A stretch of DNA of 64,000 nt, taken from contig NZ_JABUMX010000001.1 of the NCBI RefSeq assembly GCF_013327855.1, forward strand, positions 1,116,001-1,180,000, given 5' to 3'. The notes beneath the pieces are model-generated. The model was not told the DNA's origin. It saw only the letters and a list, made by a program, of their open reading frames with translations, and searched no databases. This document shows, one piece after another, positions 45,254 to 53,495 of the stretch; position 1 is the first letter of the stretch, and each line of letters starts with the position of its first letter. Position numbers and translations under genes: made by a program. Source of the stretch: Phyllobacterium pellucidum. Its GTDB lineage: Bacteria; Pseudomonadota; Alphaproteobacteria; Rhizobiales; Rhizobiaceae.

Positions 45254-45718
45254 ATGAACAACACAAAGACCCTTGGCTTCCTGCTGCACGACGTCGCGCG
45301 CCTGCTACGCAAGCGCTTCGAACAGCGTGCGAAGCATCTCGGATTGACGCGGTCGCAGTGGCAGACGCTGGCATACCTTGCCAATAATGAAGGTATCCAC
45401 CAGGCAGGCCTTGCCGAGATACTCGAAATCGAACCGATCACGCTTGTCCGCATTCTTGACAAGCTGGAAGAGCGCGGCCTGGTCGAGCGCCGCCGGCATC
45501 CGACGGATCGGCGCATATGGCTGCTCTTCCTGCGCGACGAGACCCGCCCGCTTCTCGCCGACATGCGCGTGATTGGTGAAGCCACGCGCGGCGAGGCACT
45601 CGCCGGCGTTTCGGTGGAAGACCGCGATCACCTCATCCGCACCCTTACCCTTATGAAGACGAACTTGATCGACGCATGCCAGACGCCGGTCGATGACAGA
45701 GAGAAAAATCATGGCTGA
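45254..45718 (+). CDS. MarR-family repressor of efflux operon
   Basis: A 154-residue winged-helix regulator: LGLTRSQWQTLAYLANNEG (helices 1-2), QAGLAEILEIEPITLVRILD (recognition region) and RRRHPTDRRIWLLFL (wing with the D-R dipeptide typical of the family). MarR proteins of this kind release DNA when a phenolic or drug ligand binds. Its 3' end overlaps the emrA-like gene by eight bases, so marR-emrA-emrB are one operon, as in EmrRAB. Confidence 0.9.
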   Translation: MNNTKTLGFLLHDVARLLRKRFEQRAKHLGLTRSQWQTLAYLANNEGIHQAGLAEILEIEPITLVRILDKLEERGLVERRRHPTDRRIWLLFLRDETRPLLADMRVIGEATRGEALAGVSVEDRDHLIRTLTLMKTNLIDACQTPVDDREKNHG

Positions 45719-46931
45719 TGGTTCACCTTCCATGCGCATTCCCGCCAATTCGGATCAGGCCCCTGCTCCTTCACAGCGCAGCGAGACTGTCCTTGAAAAG
45801 CGCGACACGACAATCGAGACGCCAGCAATCCCGGTGACCAAGGAAGCGCCGCCAGCACCGGCCCGGCCGCGCCGCAGCCTGAAGCGGCCGCTCCTGTTCG
45901 CGGTGCTGCCGCTCGCATTGATCGTCGGCGGCTACTTCTACGTTACCGGCGGCCAGGTCATGTCCACGGACAATGCCTATGTGCAGGCCGATATGGTCGG
46001 CGTCTCCACCGATGTTTCCGGGATGGTGCAGTCGATCGAGGTCCACGACAATCAGGTGGTCAAACAGGGCGACGTGCTCTTCCGGCTCGATCCAAGCGCC
46101 TATGAAATCGCCCTTGCGGGCGCGAAGGCTCAGCTTGGTGTCGTCCGCAACCAGATCCTGAACCTCGAGGCGAGCTACAAGCAATCGCTCGCCGAAATCA
46201 CTCAGGCGGAAGCCGACATCCCCTTCTACAACAAGACGCTGCAGCGGCAGCAGGATTTGACCGCAACGGCGGCGGTCTCCAAAGCTGCCTACGACCAGGC
46301 CAAGCACGACCTCGACGCCGCCCAGCAGAAAGTGGACGTCGCCAAGGCGGAAGCTGCTGCTACGCTGGCACAACTCGGCAATGACCCGAACCAACCAGTC
46401 GAACAGAATCCGTCCTATCTTCAGGCTCAGTCGGCTGTGGACAATGCCCAGCGCAACCTCGACCGCACCATCGTCCGCGCGCCGTTTGACGGTATAGTCA
46501 CCAATGTTTCCGCGCTGCAGGTCGGCGCCTATCTGCAGGCATCGCAGGCCGGGTTCAGCCTGGTCTCGACCACGCATATGTGGGTTGCGGCCAGCCCGAA
46601 GGAAACCGAACTCACCTATGTTCGCGAGGGGCAGCCGGTGACGATCAGTGTCGACACCTATCCGGGCGTAGAGTGGAAGGGCAAGGTTGCCAGCATCAGC
46701 CCGGCATCGGGTTCGAGCTTCTCGCTTCTGCCTGCCCAGAATACTTCGGGCAACTGGGTGAAGGTCGTCCAGCGCATTCCCATGCTCGTCAGTATCGACG
46801 ATCTTTCCGGCAAGCCGCCGCTGCGCGTCGGCATGAGCGTCACCGCTGACGTCGAAACCGGCCACGCCCGCGGCATGCCTAAATTCATCTCAGATCTCTT
46901 TGGGGGCTTTGGTAGCAAGAGCCATGGCTAA
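45711..46931 (+). CDS. emrA: HlyD/EmrA-type membrane fusion protein
   Basis: A 406-residue periplasmic adaptor anchored by one membrane helix (LLFAVLPLALIVGGYFYVTGG, about residues 63-83). A biotinyl-lipoyl-like half motif (STDVSGMVQSIEVHDNQVVK), a coiled-coil hairpin (about 145-250) and the second half (RTIVRAPFDGIVTNVSALQVG) follow in the family order. It links the inner-membrane EmrB-type pump to an outer-membrane channel, which is not encoded here. I use ATG 45711, overlapping the marR end; 45693 is an in-frame alternative. Confidence 0.9.
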   Translation: MADGSPSMRIPANSDQAPAPSQRSETVLEKRDTTIETPAIPVTKEAPPAPARPRRSLKRPLLFAVLPLALIVGGYFYVTGGQVMSTDNAYVQADMVGVSTDVSGMVQSIEVHDNQVVKQGDVLFRLDPSAYEIALAGAKAQLGVVRNQILNLEASYKQSLAEITQAEADIPFYNKTLQRQQDLTATAAVSKAAYDQAKHDLDAAQQKVDVAKAEAAATLAQLGNDPNQPVEQNPSYLQAQSAVDNAQRNLDRTIVRAPFDGIVTNVSALQVGAYLQASQAGFSLVSTTHMWVAASPKETELTYVREGQPVTISVDTYPGVEWKGKVASISPASGSSFSLLPAQNTSGNWVKVVQRIPMLVSIDDLSGKPPLRVGMSVTADVETGHARGMPKFISDLFGGFGSKSHG

Positions 46932-48477
46932 CACTGTCGCGCTTTCAGGTCCGGCCCCCGTGGTGGCGAACCGCGGGGCAATCACGGCCTGCGTTATCCT
47001 CGCCGTCATCATGCAGGCGCTGGATACGACGATCGCCAACGTTGCGCTGCCCTATATCCAGGGCAGCGTCTCGGCGAGCGCCGACCAGATCAATTGGGTT
47101 TTGACGTCCTATATCGTCGCCGCCGCCATCATGACGCCGCCCTCAGGGTTCCTCGCGGCACGCTTCGGCCGCAAGAATGTGCTCCTGACGGCGATTGTCG
47201 GCTTCGTCGTTGCGTCGGTCCTGTGCGGGCTCGCTCAGACGCTGCCGCAGATTGTGGTCTTCCGCCTGATGCAGGGCCTGTTTGGCGCGGCGCTGGTGCC
47301 GCTCTCCCAAGGCATTCTCCTCGACATTTACGAAGTGCACGAGCGCGGCAAGGCGATGGCACTCTTCGGCGTCTCGGTCATGGTCGGTCCAGTGCTTGGC
47401 CCCGTCATCGGCGGCTGGCTCACCGACAATATCAGCTGGCGCTGGGTGTTCTATATCAACGTGCCCATCGGTATGCTCGCCTTCTTCGGTATTGTCGCCT
47501 TCGTCTCCGAGACCAAGCGCGACATCGGCGCCAAGCTCGACTGGTTCGGCTTCGGCATGCTCAGCCTTGCGATTGCCACGCTGCAGCTTTTCCTCGACCG
47601 CGGCGAGCAGCTGAACTGGTTCTCCTCCGGTGAAATCCAGGTTGAGGCGCTGATCAGCGCCGGCGCCTTTTATCTTTTGCTCGTGCATACGTTCACGGCG
47701 AAGAATTCCTTCGTCAATCCGCGCCTTTTCCTCGACCGGAACTTCTCCGTCAGCATGTTCTTCATCTTCGTCATCGGCGTCACCTACCTCGCTTCGCTCG
47801 CCCTGATGACGCCCTATCTGCAGACGCTGATGGGTTATCCCGTCATTACCGCCGGTATCGTCATGGGCCCGCGCGGCGTCGGCACTATGATTTCGATGTT
47901 CATCGTCGGGCGCCTCATCGGCAAGATCGACACGCGTGCGTTGCTGATCTTCGGCTTTTCGCTCACCGCCTGGGCAATGTACGACATGACCGGCTGGACA
48001 CCCGACATTTCACAATGGACGATCATTTCGGTCGGCTTCATCCAGGGTGCCGGGCTTGGCTTCCTTTTCGTGCCCTTGACGACGATCGCCTTTGCCACCC
48101 TGCCCGCCCATATGCGCGGCGAGGGCACGGGTCTCTATAACCTATCGCGAAATATCGGATCGAGCGTCGGCATCGCCATTGTCTCGGCGCTGTTGACGGA
48201 GAACGTCCAGATCAACCACGCCTCCATCGCCGCCTATGTGACGCCGTTCAATCATGCCTTCAATGCACCGGCCGTGATGCAGCATCTCGACCCGATGAAA
48301 GCCGCCGGCCGCGCCGCGCTTGACGGCATGATCACCGAGCAGGCGACGATCATCGCCTATATCGATGATTTCAAGCTGTTGATGATCATGTCGATCATCT
48401 CCATTCCGCTGGTAATGCTGCTGCGCAAGCCCGGTTCGGATGCGGCCCCGCCGGACCACAGCGCCGTCATGGAATGA
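46924..48477 (+). CDS. emrB: DHA2-family (EmrB-type) multidrug MFS transporter
   Basis: A 517-residue proton antiporter with 14 predicted membrane helices. Signature motif D1 (LDTTIANVALPYIQGS) lies in helix 1, motif A (GFLAARFGRKNVLL) between helices 2 and 3, and motif C (VMVGPVLGPVIGGWL) in helix 5. The ATG at 46924 overlaps the emrA stop by eight bases. With the MarR repressor and EmrA adaptor it should form a drug or phenolic exporter. Confidence 0.92.
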   Translation: MANTVALSGPAPVVANRGAITACVILAVIMQALDTTIANVALPYIQGSVSASADQINWVLTSYIVAAAIMTPPSGFLAARFGRKNVLLTAIVGFVVASVLCGLAQTLPQIVVFRLMQGLFGAALVPLSQGILLDIYEVHERGKAMALFGVSVMVGPVLGPVIGGWLTDNISWRWVFYINVPIGMLAFFGIVAFVSETKRDIGAKLDWFGFGMLSLAIATLQLFLDRGEQLNWFSSGEIQVEALISAGAFYLLLVHTFTAKNSFVNPRLFLDRNFSVSMFFIFVIGVTYLASLALMTPYLQTLMGYPVITAGIVMGPRGVGTMISMFIVGRLIGKIDTRALLIFGFSLTAWAMYDMTGWTPDISQWTIISVGFIQGAGLGFLFVPLTTIAFATLPAHMRGEGTGLYNLSRNIGSSVGIAIVSALLTENVQINHASIAAYVTPFNHAFNAPAVMQHLDPMKAAGRAALDGMITEQATIIAYIDDFKLLMIMSIISIPLVMLLRKPGSDAAPPDHSAVME

Positions 48478-48502
48478 CCTTGCCGAAGCTGCAGATGCCC
48501 TA

Positions 48503-49879
48503 TCAAGCAGGCTTCAGGTCGCCAAGCAGTGTCGGAATGAGCTCCGACACTGTTGGATGGATCGGCACCGACCATTTCAGCTGCGGATAGCCGACATCGG
48601 CATTCATCGTGTCGAGTATACCGTGTATCGCTTCGTCGCCGCTGGTGCCGAGAATCGCCGCGCCAAGAATCTTTTGCGTTTCGGCGTCCGCTATCACTTT
48701 CATGAAGCCCAGCGTTTCATCCCTTTCTACAGCGCGCCCAACACGCGTCATCGGACGCTTTGATACGAGGATGGGTCGGCCAGACGCGCGGGCCTGGCTC
48801 TCGGTCACGCCGACGCGGCCAAGCGGCGGATCGATATAAAGTGCATAACCTGGAATACGCTCGCTGACCTTCCGGTTCTCACCGTCCAAAAGATTGGCCG
48901 CGACGATTTCATAGTCATTATAGGCCGTGTGGGTAAACGCTCCGCGTCCGTTGCAATCGCCGAGCGCCCAGATGCCATCGACGTTTGTCGCAAGATGATC
49001 ATCGACCTTGATAAAGCCGCGCTCGTCCAAGGCGACGCCCGCCTTGTCGAGGGCAAGGTCATCCGTGTTGGGACGGCGGCCGATTGCCATCAGCACGTGC
49101 GACCCAACGACGCTCGGCGCGCCATTTGTGCAATCCACGCCGACCTCGACGCCGTTCGGATGCGGCTTGAACGATATGCACTCCGCATTGAGCCGCATGG
49201 CGATGCCTTCGGCCTCGAGAATATCCTTGATGGCGTCGGAGATGTCCTCGTCCTCGCGGCTGACAAGGCGCGGTCCCTTTTCGACCACCGTCACCTCGGC
49301 GCCAAATCGGCGGTACATTTGCGCAAATTCGAGGCCGATATAGCTGCCGCCAACGACGACCAGATGTTCGGGCACCTCATCCAGTTGAAGGATCGAGGTG
49401 TTGGTAAGGTACTCGATATCGTTGATCCCCGGCATGTCGGGAATGTTCGCCCGCCCGCCCACATTGAGGAAGATGCGGGGCGCCGTATACGTCTCGCTGC
49501 CGATTGCGATTTCGTGTGGAGCAGTGAAGCGCGCGTGGCCCTCGATCACCGTACAGTTTTCCATGCCGCGCAACCATTTTTCGACGCCGGTGCGCGCGTT
49601 GTAGGAGACCGTGTCGGCTCGCTGCTTCACCCGCTTCATATCGATACCAACTTCGGCGCCGACCAATATGCCAAAGTCGGAGGCGCGTCGGGCAAGGTGG
49701 GCAGCGTAAGCGCTGGCCACGAGGGTTTTGGTCGGCATGCACCCGGTGTTGACGCAGGTGCCGCCAAACAGCTTGCGTTCGACCATCAGCACTTTCATGC
49801 CGGCTCCGGTGAGCTGGCCGACAAGCGATGGGCCAGCTTGTCCTGCCCCGATGACGATGGCGTCGAATGGCTTGCTCAT
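48503..49879 (-). CDS. FAD-dependent pyridine nucleotide-disulfide oxidoreductase (mercuric reductase-like)
   Basis: 458 residues, class I disulfide oxidoreductase fold. FAD-binding GAGQAGPSLVGQL starts near residue 10, the redox-active pair is in GGTCVNTGCMPTK (Cys about 41 and 46), the NAD(P) motif is GGSYIGLEFAQMY, FAD contact is WALGDCNGRGAFTHTAYND, and the dimer interface His-Pro is in IHPTVSELIPTLL. No N-terminal metal-binding domain and no terminal Cys pair are seen, so mercury reduction is unlikely. GGGAGG precedes ATG 49879; it converges on emrB. Confidence 0.88.
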   Translation of the reverse strand: MSKPFDAIVIGAGQAGPSLVGQLTGAGMKVLMVERKLFGGTCVNTGCMPTKTLVASAYAAHLARRASDFGILVGAEVGIDMKRVKQRADTVSYNARTGVEKWLRGMENCTVIEGHARFTAPHEIAIGSETYTAPRIFLNVGGRANIPDMPGINDIEYLTNTSILQLDEVPEHLVVVGGSYIGLEFAQMYRRFGAEVTVVEKGPRLVSREDEDISDAIKDILEAEGIAMRLNAECISFKPHPNGVEVGVDCTNGAPSVVGSHVLMAIGRRPNTDDLALDKAGVALDERGFIKVDDHLATNVDGIWALGDCNGRGAFTHTAYNDYEIVAANLLDGENRKVSERIPGYALYIDPPLGRVGVTESQARASGRPILVSKRPMTRVGRAVERDETLGFMKVIADAETQKILGAAILGTSGDEAIHGILDTMNADVGYPQLKWSVPIHPTVSELIPTLLGDLKPA

Positions 49880-50087
49880 GCCGGAACCTCCCTTGCCTGT
49901 GTGCTTCAAAAGCGATGGATCATACAATTTTGCGCGAAGCATAGATCAGCGGCGTTTCAGCGTCACGTGCGGTGCGCGCAACGGGGGAAGAATTCGGCAA
50001 TCATTTGAACCGCCAGGTGAATGGATGGTTCAGCCAGCGTTCAGATGCCCTTGTCTATTTTCAAGAGGTCACTGGGGAAATTTTGTC

Positions 50088-50228
50088 ATGCTTGTTCAAC
50101 GTCTTGGCATCGTATTTGCCATTTTCCTTGTCTTCGCATTGGGGTTTGGCAGCTTTATCAATTACACGAAATCGGGGCGCATCGCCCATCCGGACATGCA
50201 CGGCAACCTGGTCTATCGTCAGGGGTAA
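50088..50228 (+). CDS. 46-residue small membrane protein
   Basis: MLVQRLGIVFAIFLVFALGF begins one membrane helix, followed by a polar tail of about 25 residues (NYTKSGRIAHPDMHGN). GGGGAAA lies 11 bases before the ATG. Codon third positions are moderately GC-rich. It ends five bases before the convergent NepR-like gene. Function unknown; the small size leaves some doubt. Confidence 0.5.
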   Translation: MLVQRLGIVFAIFLVFALGFGSFINYTKSGRIAHPDMHGNLVYRQG

Positions 50229-50232
50229 GCGA

Positions 50233-50424
50233 TCAGCTGCGTTTCTTGTTGCGGGTTTCGGCGATGTCGAGTTGTTCCAGCAAGTCCAGGAATTGCTTGG
50301 GCATCTTCTTTTCGACCCTGGCGGCGCTGGTGGTGCGGATAGCGTGCTGGAATTCCGGGCGCTGAAGCTGGTCGCGGACGACGCTTGCCGTAGGATGAGG
50401 CTTAGCCACTCGTTTTCCAGTCAT
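50233..50424 (-). CDS. small protein with NepR-like C-terminus (possible anti-sigma factor)
   Basis: A 63-residue protein from ATG 50424 (preceded by GGAAG). From this point codons are strongly GC-rich at position three, whereas the in-frame region out to 50520 is not, which sets the start. The C-terminal half, ARVEKKMPKQFLDLLEQLD, resembles the second half of NepR, the EcfG anti-sigma factor of alphaproteobacteria (pattern PxPDRFxxLLxxLD), and the length is that of NepR. Differences (MPKQF for VPDRF) and the absence of phyR and ecfG nearby leave this as a candidate only. A general-stress promoter faces away from it at 50625. Confidence 0.5.
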   Translation of the reverse strand: MTGKRVAKPHPTASVVRDQLQRPEFQHAIRTTSAARVEKKMPKQFLDLLEQLDIAETRNKKRS

Positions 50425-50624
50425 AATACTTCCAATCGGCTCTGAAGCTGGCGCCATCATTTTCACTCCATGCTTCGACATCCATGACCCTATAAAGGGG
50501 TCGGAAGGCTTTTGTTTCAAATCCTATGGGTCTATGGTCAATAAATGCTGAATATGACCGGCGGGACCGGAATCCGAGCCGCATTCGCTCTTCAGCTTGC
50601 CATCGTATTTTAATGATTGGACGC

Positions 50625-50649
50625 GGAACTCTAACGGAAAAGCGGCGTT
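50625..50649 (+). promoter_or_regulatory. EcfG-type general stress promoter
   Basis: GGAAC (50625-50629) and CGTT (50646-50649) are separated by exactly 16 bases, the consensus for the alphaproteobacterial general stress sigma factor EcfG. The start would fall near 50657, 20 bases before the ATG of the transglutaminase gene. Confidence 0.75.
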
Positions 50650-50676
50650 GTCCTCCAAACATTAAAGGATATGCCA

Positions 50677-51603
50677 ATGTTGATACGTGTCGGTTATGAG
50701 ATTGCCATTAGGTGCAACCAGCCCACTCCAATGACCACCTATCTCAATCTCGAATCGGCGCGGACTGCCGACATCAAGTGCGAGAATGGACCGGTGGCCA
50801 GCCCGGATCTGAAGCTTGAAAAATTCAAGGATCTGTTTGGCAATACCGCTATCCGCCTTCTCGCTCCGGCTGGAAATCTCACCTTGACTTATGATGCCGT
50901 GGTCAAGGACGACGGCCTCCCGGATCCGGTTCATGAAGATGCTGCCGAGATCACGGTCGACAAGCTTCCGACCGAATGCCTCGCCTACCTTTCCGCTAGC
51001 CGCTATTGTGAGACGGACGAACTGAGCCAGCTTGCGTGGAACCTTTTCGGCCATATAAAGCCGGGCTGGACCCGCGTTCAGTCGATCTGCGACTACGTCA
51101 ACCAGCGGCTCACCTTCAGCTATGGCTTTGCCCGCTCGACACGCACCGCGGCCCAGGCACATGAGGAACGGGTTGGCGTTTGCCGTGACTTCGCCCATCT
51201 TGCCGTTGCGCTTTGCCGCTGCATGAATATTCCGGCACGATACGTGAACGGCTATATGGGCGATATCGGCGTGCCGGCCGACCCGGCGCCAATGGATTTC
51301 AACGCCTGGATCGAGGTTTTCCTCGGCGACAGGTGGCACACGTTCGACGCCCGTCACAACCAGCGTCGCATCGGGCGCATCGTGGTCGCGCGCGGCCGCG
51401 ACGCCGCCGATATTCCGTTGATCCATACGTTCGGACCGCATGAGTTGACCAATTTCAAGGTCTGGACGTTCGAGGAGCACGACCCTTCCTTCAACCGCCA
51501 GCGCTTCGATAAAGTGTCGTTGCTGACCCCATGGTTCAGCCCGCGCTGGTCGCGCCTGTCGCGTGCCATCCGTGAGCGCAGCGAAGCCGAGCCGACGCTT
51601 TAG
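50677..51603 (+). CDS. transglutaminase-like cysteine protease family protein
   Basis: 308 residues. An N-terminal beta-rich region (IRVGYEIAIRCNQPTPM, LTLTYDAVVKDDGL) is followed by the transglutaminase core with the catalytic Cys in RVGVCRDFAHLAVAL (about 172), His in RWHTFDARHN (about 225) and Asp three residues later. Members act as peptidases or amidases; no signal peptide is seen. ATG 50677 has AAAGGA at a proper distance, unlike ATG 50671. An EcfG-type promoter implies stress induction. A CCGACGC/GCGTCGG hairpin (51592-51609) covers the stop codon. Confidence 0.88.
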   Translation: MLIRVGYEIAIRCNQPTPMTTYLNLESARTADIKCENGPVASPDLKLEKFKDLFGNTAIRLLAPAGNLTLTYDAVVKDDGLPDPVHEDAAEITVDKLPTECLAYLSASRYCETDELSQLAWNLFGHIKPGWTRVQSICDYVNQRLTFSYGFARSTRTAAQAHEERVGVCRDFAHLAVALCRCMNIPARYVNGYMGDIGVPADPAPMDFNAWIEVFLGDRWHTFDARHNQRRIGRIVVARGRDAADIPLIHTFGPHELTNFKVWTFEEHDPSFNRQRFDKVSLLTPWFSPRWSRLSRAIRERSEAEPTL

Positions 51604-51792
51604 CGTCGGTTCCCCTTGTAATCAATTCGATTGAATGAGCGCGTCTGCCACATTTCGCAGCGCGCATTTCATTGCTGCTCTGCGGTAAGCCCTTTAAATG
51701 ACCTGAAAATCCGTTTCGATTTGCCATGCCACAATCCAGCGATTACGATTCTCGCCGTCGCTGGAGCAATAATAATGAAGAGGAACACCTCC

Positions 51793-52059
51793 ATGGCTTT
51801 CGATAACCCTCTGAATCCAATGTACTCTCAAGATGACTGGGACATCATGCAAGCAGCCTACGACAAGGCCGCTGCGACGCTCGTGGTCAAGTCCAGTTCG
51901 GATGAAGAGGCGAAGGTCATTGCCGAAACCGTAATGACGGCTTTCAACCGCGGCAATCGCGATATCAATTCGCTTGCCGCGCTGGCGGTTGTGATTGCGG
52001 TGAACTCGCATCCAACGGTCAGCGGGACCAAGGATGGCACCGAGCAGCGCGTCGCATAA
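51793..52059 (+). CDS. small hypothetical protein
   Basis: An 88-residue soluble helical protein: a short polar N-terminus (MAFDNPLNPMYSQDDWDIMQ), then helices (AAYDKAAATLVV, EEAKVIAETVMTAFNRG, LAALAVVIAVNSHP). AGAGGA lies about eight bases before ATG 51793; an ATG at 51775 in the same frame is also possible. The family is known to me only as a conserved rhizobial unknown. It stands alone between the transglutaminase and a small lipoprotein. Confidence 0.65.
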   Translation: MAFDNPLNPMYSQDDWDIMQAAYDKAAATLVVKSSSDEEAKVIAETVMTAFNRGNRDINSLAALAVVIAVNSHPTVSGTKDGTEQRVA

Positions 52060-52165
52060 TGCCTTCAAGCCCACCTTGGGTAGAGGGCGCTACTAATTGC
52101 AACTTTGACTTTCAACGCAGTTTCCGGCTATCAGGCTGCGAGGAATCTTGCAGCCGAGGCCGAGA

Positions 52166-52354
52166 ATGAAATTCATGACCCTTGCCACTTTGCTCAGCAG
52201 TCTCGTCTTGAGCGCCTGCGGCGGTGGAACCTATGCGTCCTGGTCGCCGCGGCCGCCGGATGTGGCCCAGTCAAGCCCGGTCGATTGCCAGCGCGGCATC
52301 GGCATCTGCCCTGGCGCATACGGGCGCGCCGGCCAAATGCGCCGGAACATGTAG
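52166..52354 (+). CDS. small lipoprotein
   Basis: 62 residues with a lipoprotein signal peptide (MKFMTLATLLSSLVLSAC; lipobox LSAC, lipidated Cys 18) followed by a short Gly/Pro-rich mature part with two further cysteines (VDCQRGIGICPG). GAGG precedes the ATG. Function unknown; it converges on the solute-binding-like gene with a four-base gap. Confidence 0.65.
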   Translation: MKFMTLATLLSSLVLSACGGGTYASWSPRPPDVAQSSPVDCQRGIGICPGAYGRAGQMRRNM

Positions 52355-52358
52355 CCCC

Positions 52359-53495
52359 TTAAGCCGAGAAGCTCTCCCGGAACAGTCGGTTCAGATCCGC
52401 CACGAAGGCTGCCGCCTCATGTCCATTCATGAGCCCCGCATTGATCCGGTCGGACGCCTTCTGCTGAAAAGCCATGTAGCCATTGTGCCGGGGCCTGACC
52501 CAGGCGGTCTCGAGCGTCTTTCGGGTTGCGGCATAAAAATCGGTCGTTGCGGCATTTACCGCAGCATCCTCCCAGGCCGCGGCGTGGCCCGGTTGCCCGC
52601 CGGCCGCGGCATAGGGACCGCGCTGAACGTCGCCGCTTGCGATCCAATAGGCAAAGTCGCTCGCGGCATCGCGATGCGCAGAAAATGCGGAAACAGCAAT
52701 GCCGGTACCGCCAAGCGCTGATCCAATAGGACCATTTCCACCCGCATCTGCGATGTCGGCGAAAGCAATCAGCGAGGGCCTGAAACCTTCGATCGCATAA
52801 CTGACATAGCCGTAAATCAATGGCGAACATGCAATGTCCGCCTCCAGTAGCGCCATCCGTTCGAGTACCGCGATCGGATCCATATCGAAGCAGGCGGGAT
52901 CGATCAGCGCTGAAATCTCGCGCATCATCTCGAATGTCCTGGCACCCGCCTCTGGTGCTACGAGGTCACCGAATGTGGTCGCGCAAGGTGAACCCAGATT
53001 GGCGCAGAACGTATAGTACGTCATCAGCGTATGCGGCGGTCGCAGCGGCAGCAGCACCTTGCCTTCGCGGGCGAGCCGCATCACCTCTGCCCATGTCGTT
53101 GGCGGCCGCTCGAGCAGGTCCGGGCGCCACGCCAGAACCTGGCTCGCCGTATCGATCGGGAACGCCCATTGGCGATCCTGCCAGCAATAGCTCTGGTAGG
53201 ATTGTCCGACGCTGCCGGCAATGAGCGCGTCCCGCTCAGCCTGACGGCCCGAAACATCCAGCGGGTGGAGGCAGTTCTCCGCGGTGATCTGCCCGACATG
53301 CGGATGGTCGATCACGATCAGATCGTAGGCGCGGGCAAGCTCATCCACGGGAAAGGATTCGAAATCCTGCAGCGAGCGTTTTTCCCACTCGACGGTTACG
53401 CCGGACTTCTCCTTCCAGAGCTGCGAGCAAGCCACCATCGGGTCATAGCCGCGCGGATGGCTCCACGTCATCCCCTTGAGAACAATGTCGCTCAC
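52359..53495 (-). CDS. solute-binding-protein-like protein without signal peptide
   Basis: 378 residues with the fold pattern of family 1 extracellular solute-binding proteins (WSHPRGYDPMVACSQLWKEK, FESFPVDELARAYDLIVID, WAFPIDTASQVLAWRPDLL, GTGIAVSAFSAHRDAASDFA). The N-terminus MSDIVLKGMTWSHP has no hydrophobic signal sequence and starts straight with the first beta strand, so export is not evident. It is the last gene of a MaoC-CaiB-SBP operon, overlapping the CoA-transferase stop by four bases. No ABC permease is nearby. Confidence 0.75.
   Translation of the reverse strand: MSDIVLKGMTWSHPRGYDPMVACSQLWKEKSGVTVEWEKRSLQDFESFPVDELARAYDLIVIDHPHVGQITAENCLHPLDVSGRQAERDALIAGSVGQSYQSYCWQDRQWAFPIDTASQVLAWRPDLLERPPTTWAEVMRLAREGKVLLPLRPPHTLMTYYTFCANLGSPCATTFGDLVAPEAGARTFEMMREISALIDPACFDMDPIAVLERMALLEADIACSPLIYGYVSYAIEGFRPSLIAFADIADAGGNGPIGSALGGTGIAVSAFSAHRDAASDFAYWIASGDVQRGPYAAAGGQPGHAAAWEDAAVNAATTDFYAATRKTLETAWVRPRHNGYMAFQQKASDRINAGLMNGHEAAAFVADLNRLFRESFSA

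Noticed and set aside
48503..49879. Mercuric reductase
   Set aside because: There is no C-terminal cysteine pair, no N-terminal metal-binding domain and no mer genes nearby; only the general flavin disulfide fold is supported.
50402..50677. 91-residue minus-strand frame over the NepR-like gene and the EcfG promoter
   Set aside because: It overlaps a better-supported gene in another frame, has poor codon bias and no ribosome site.
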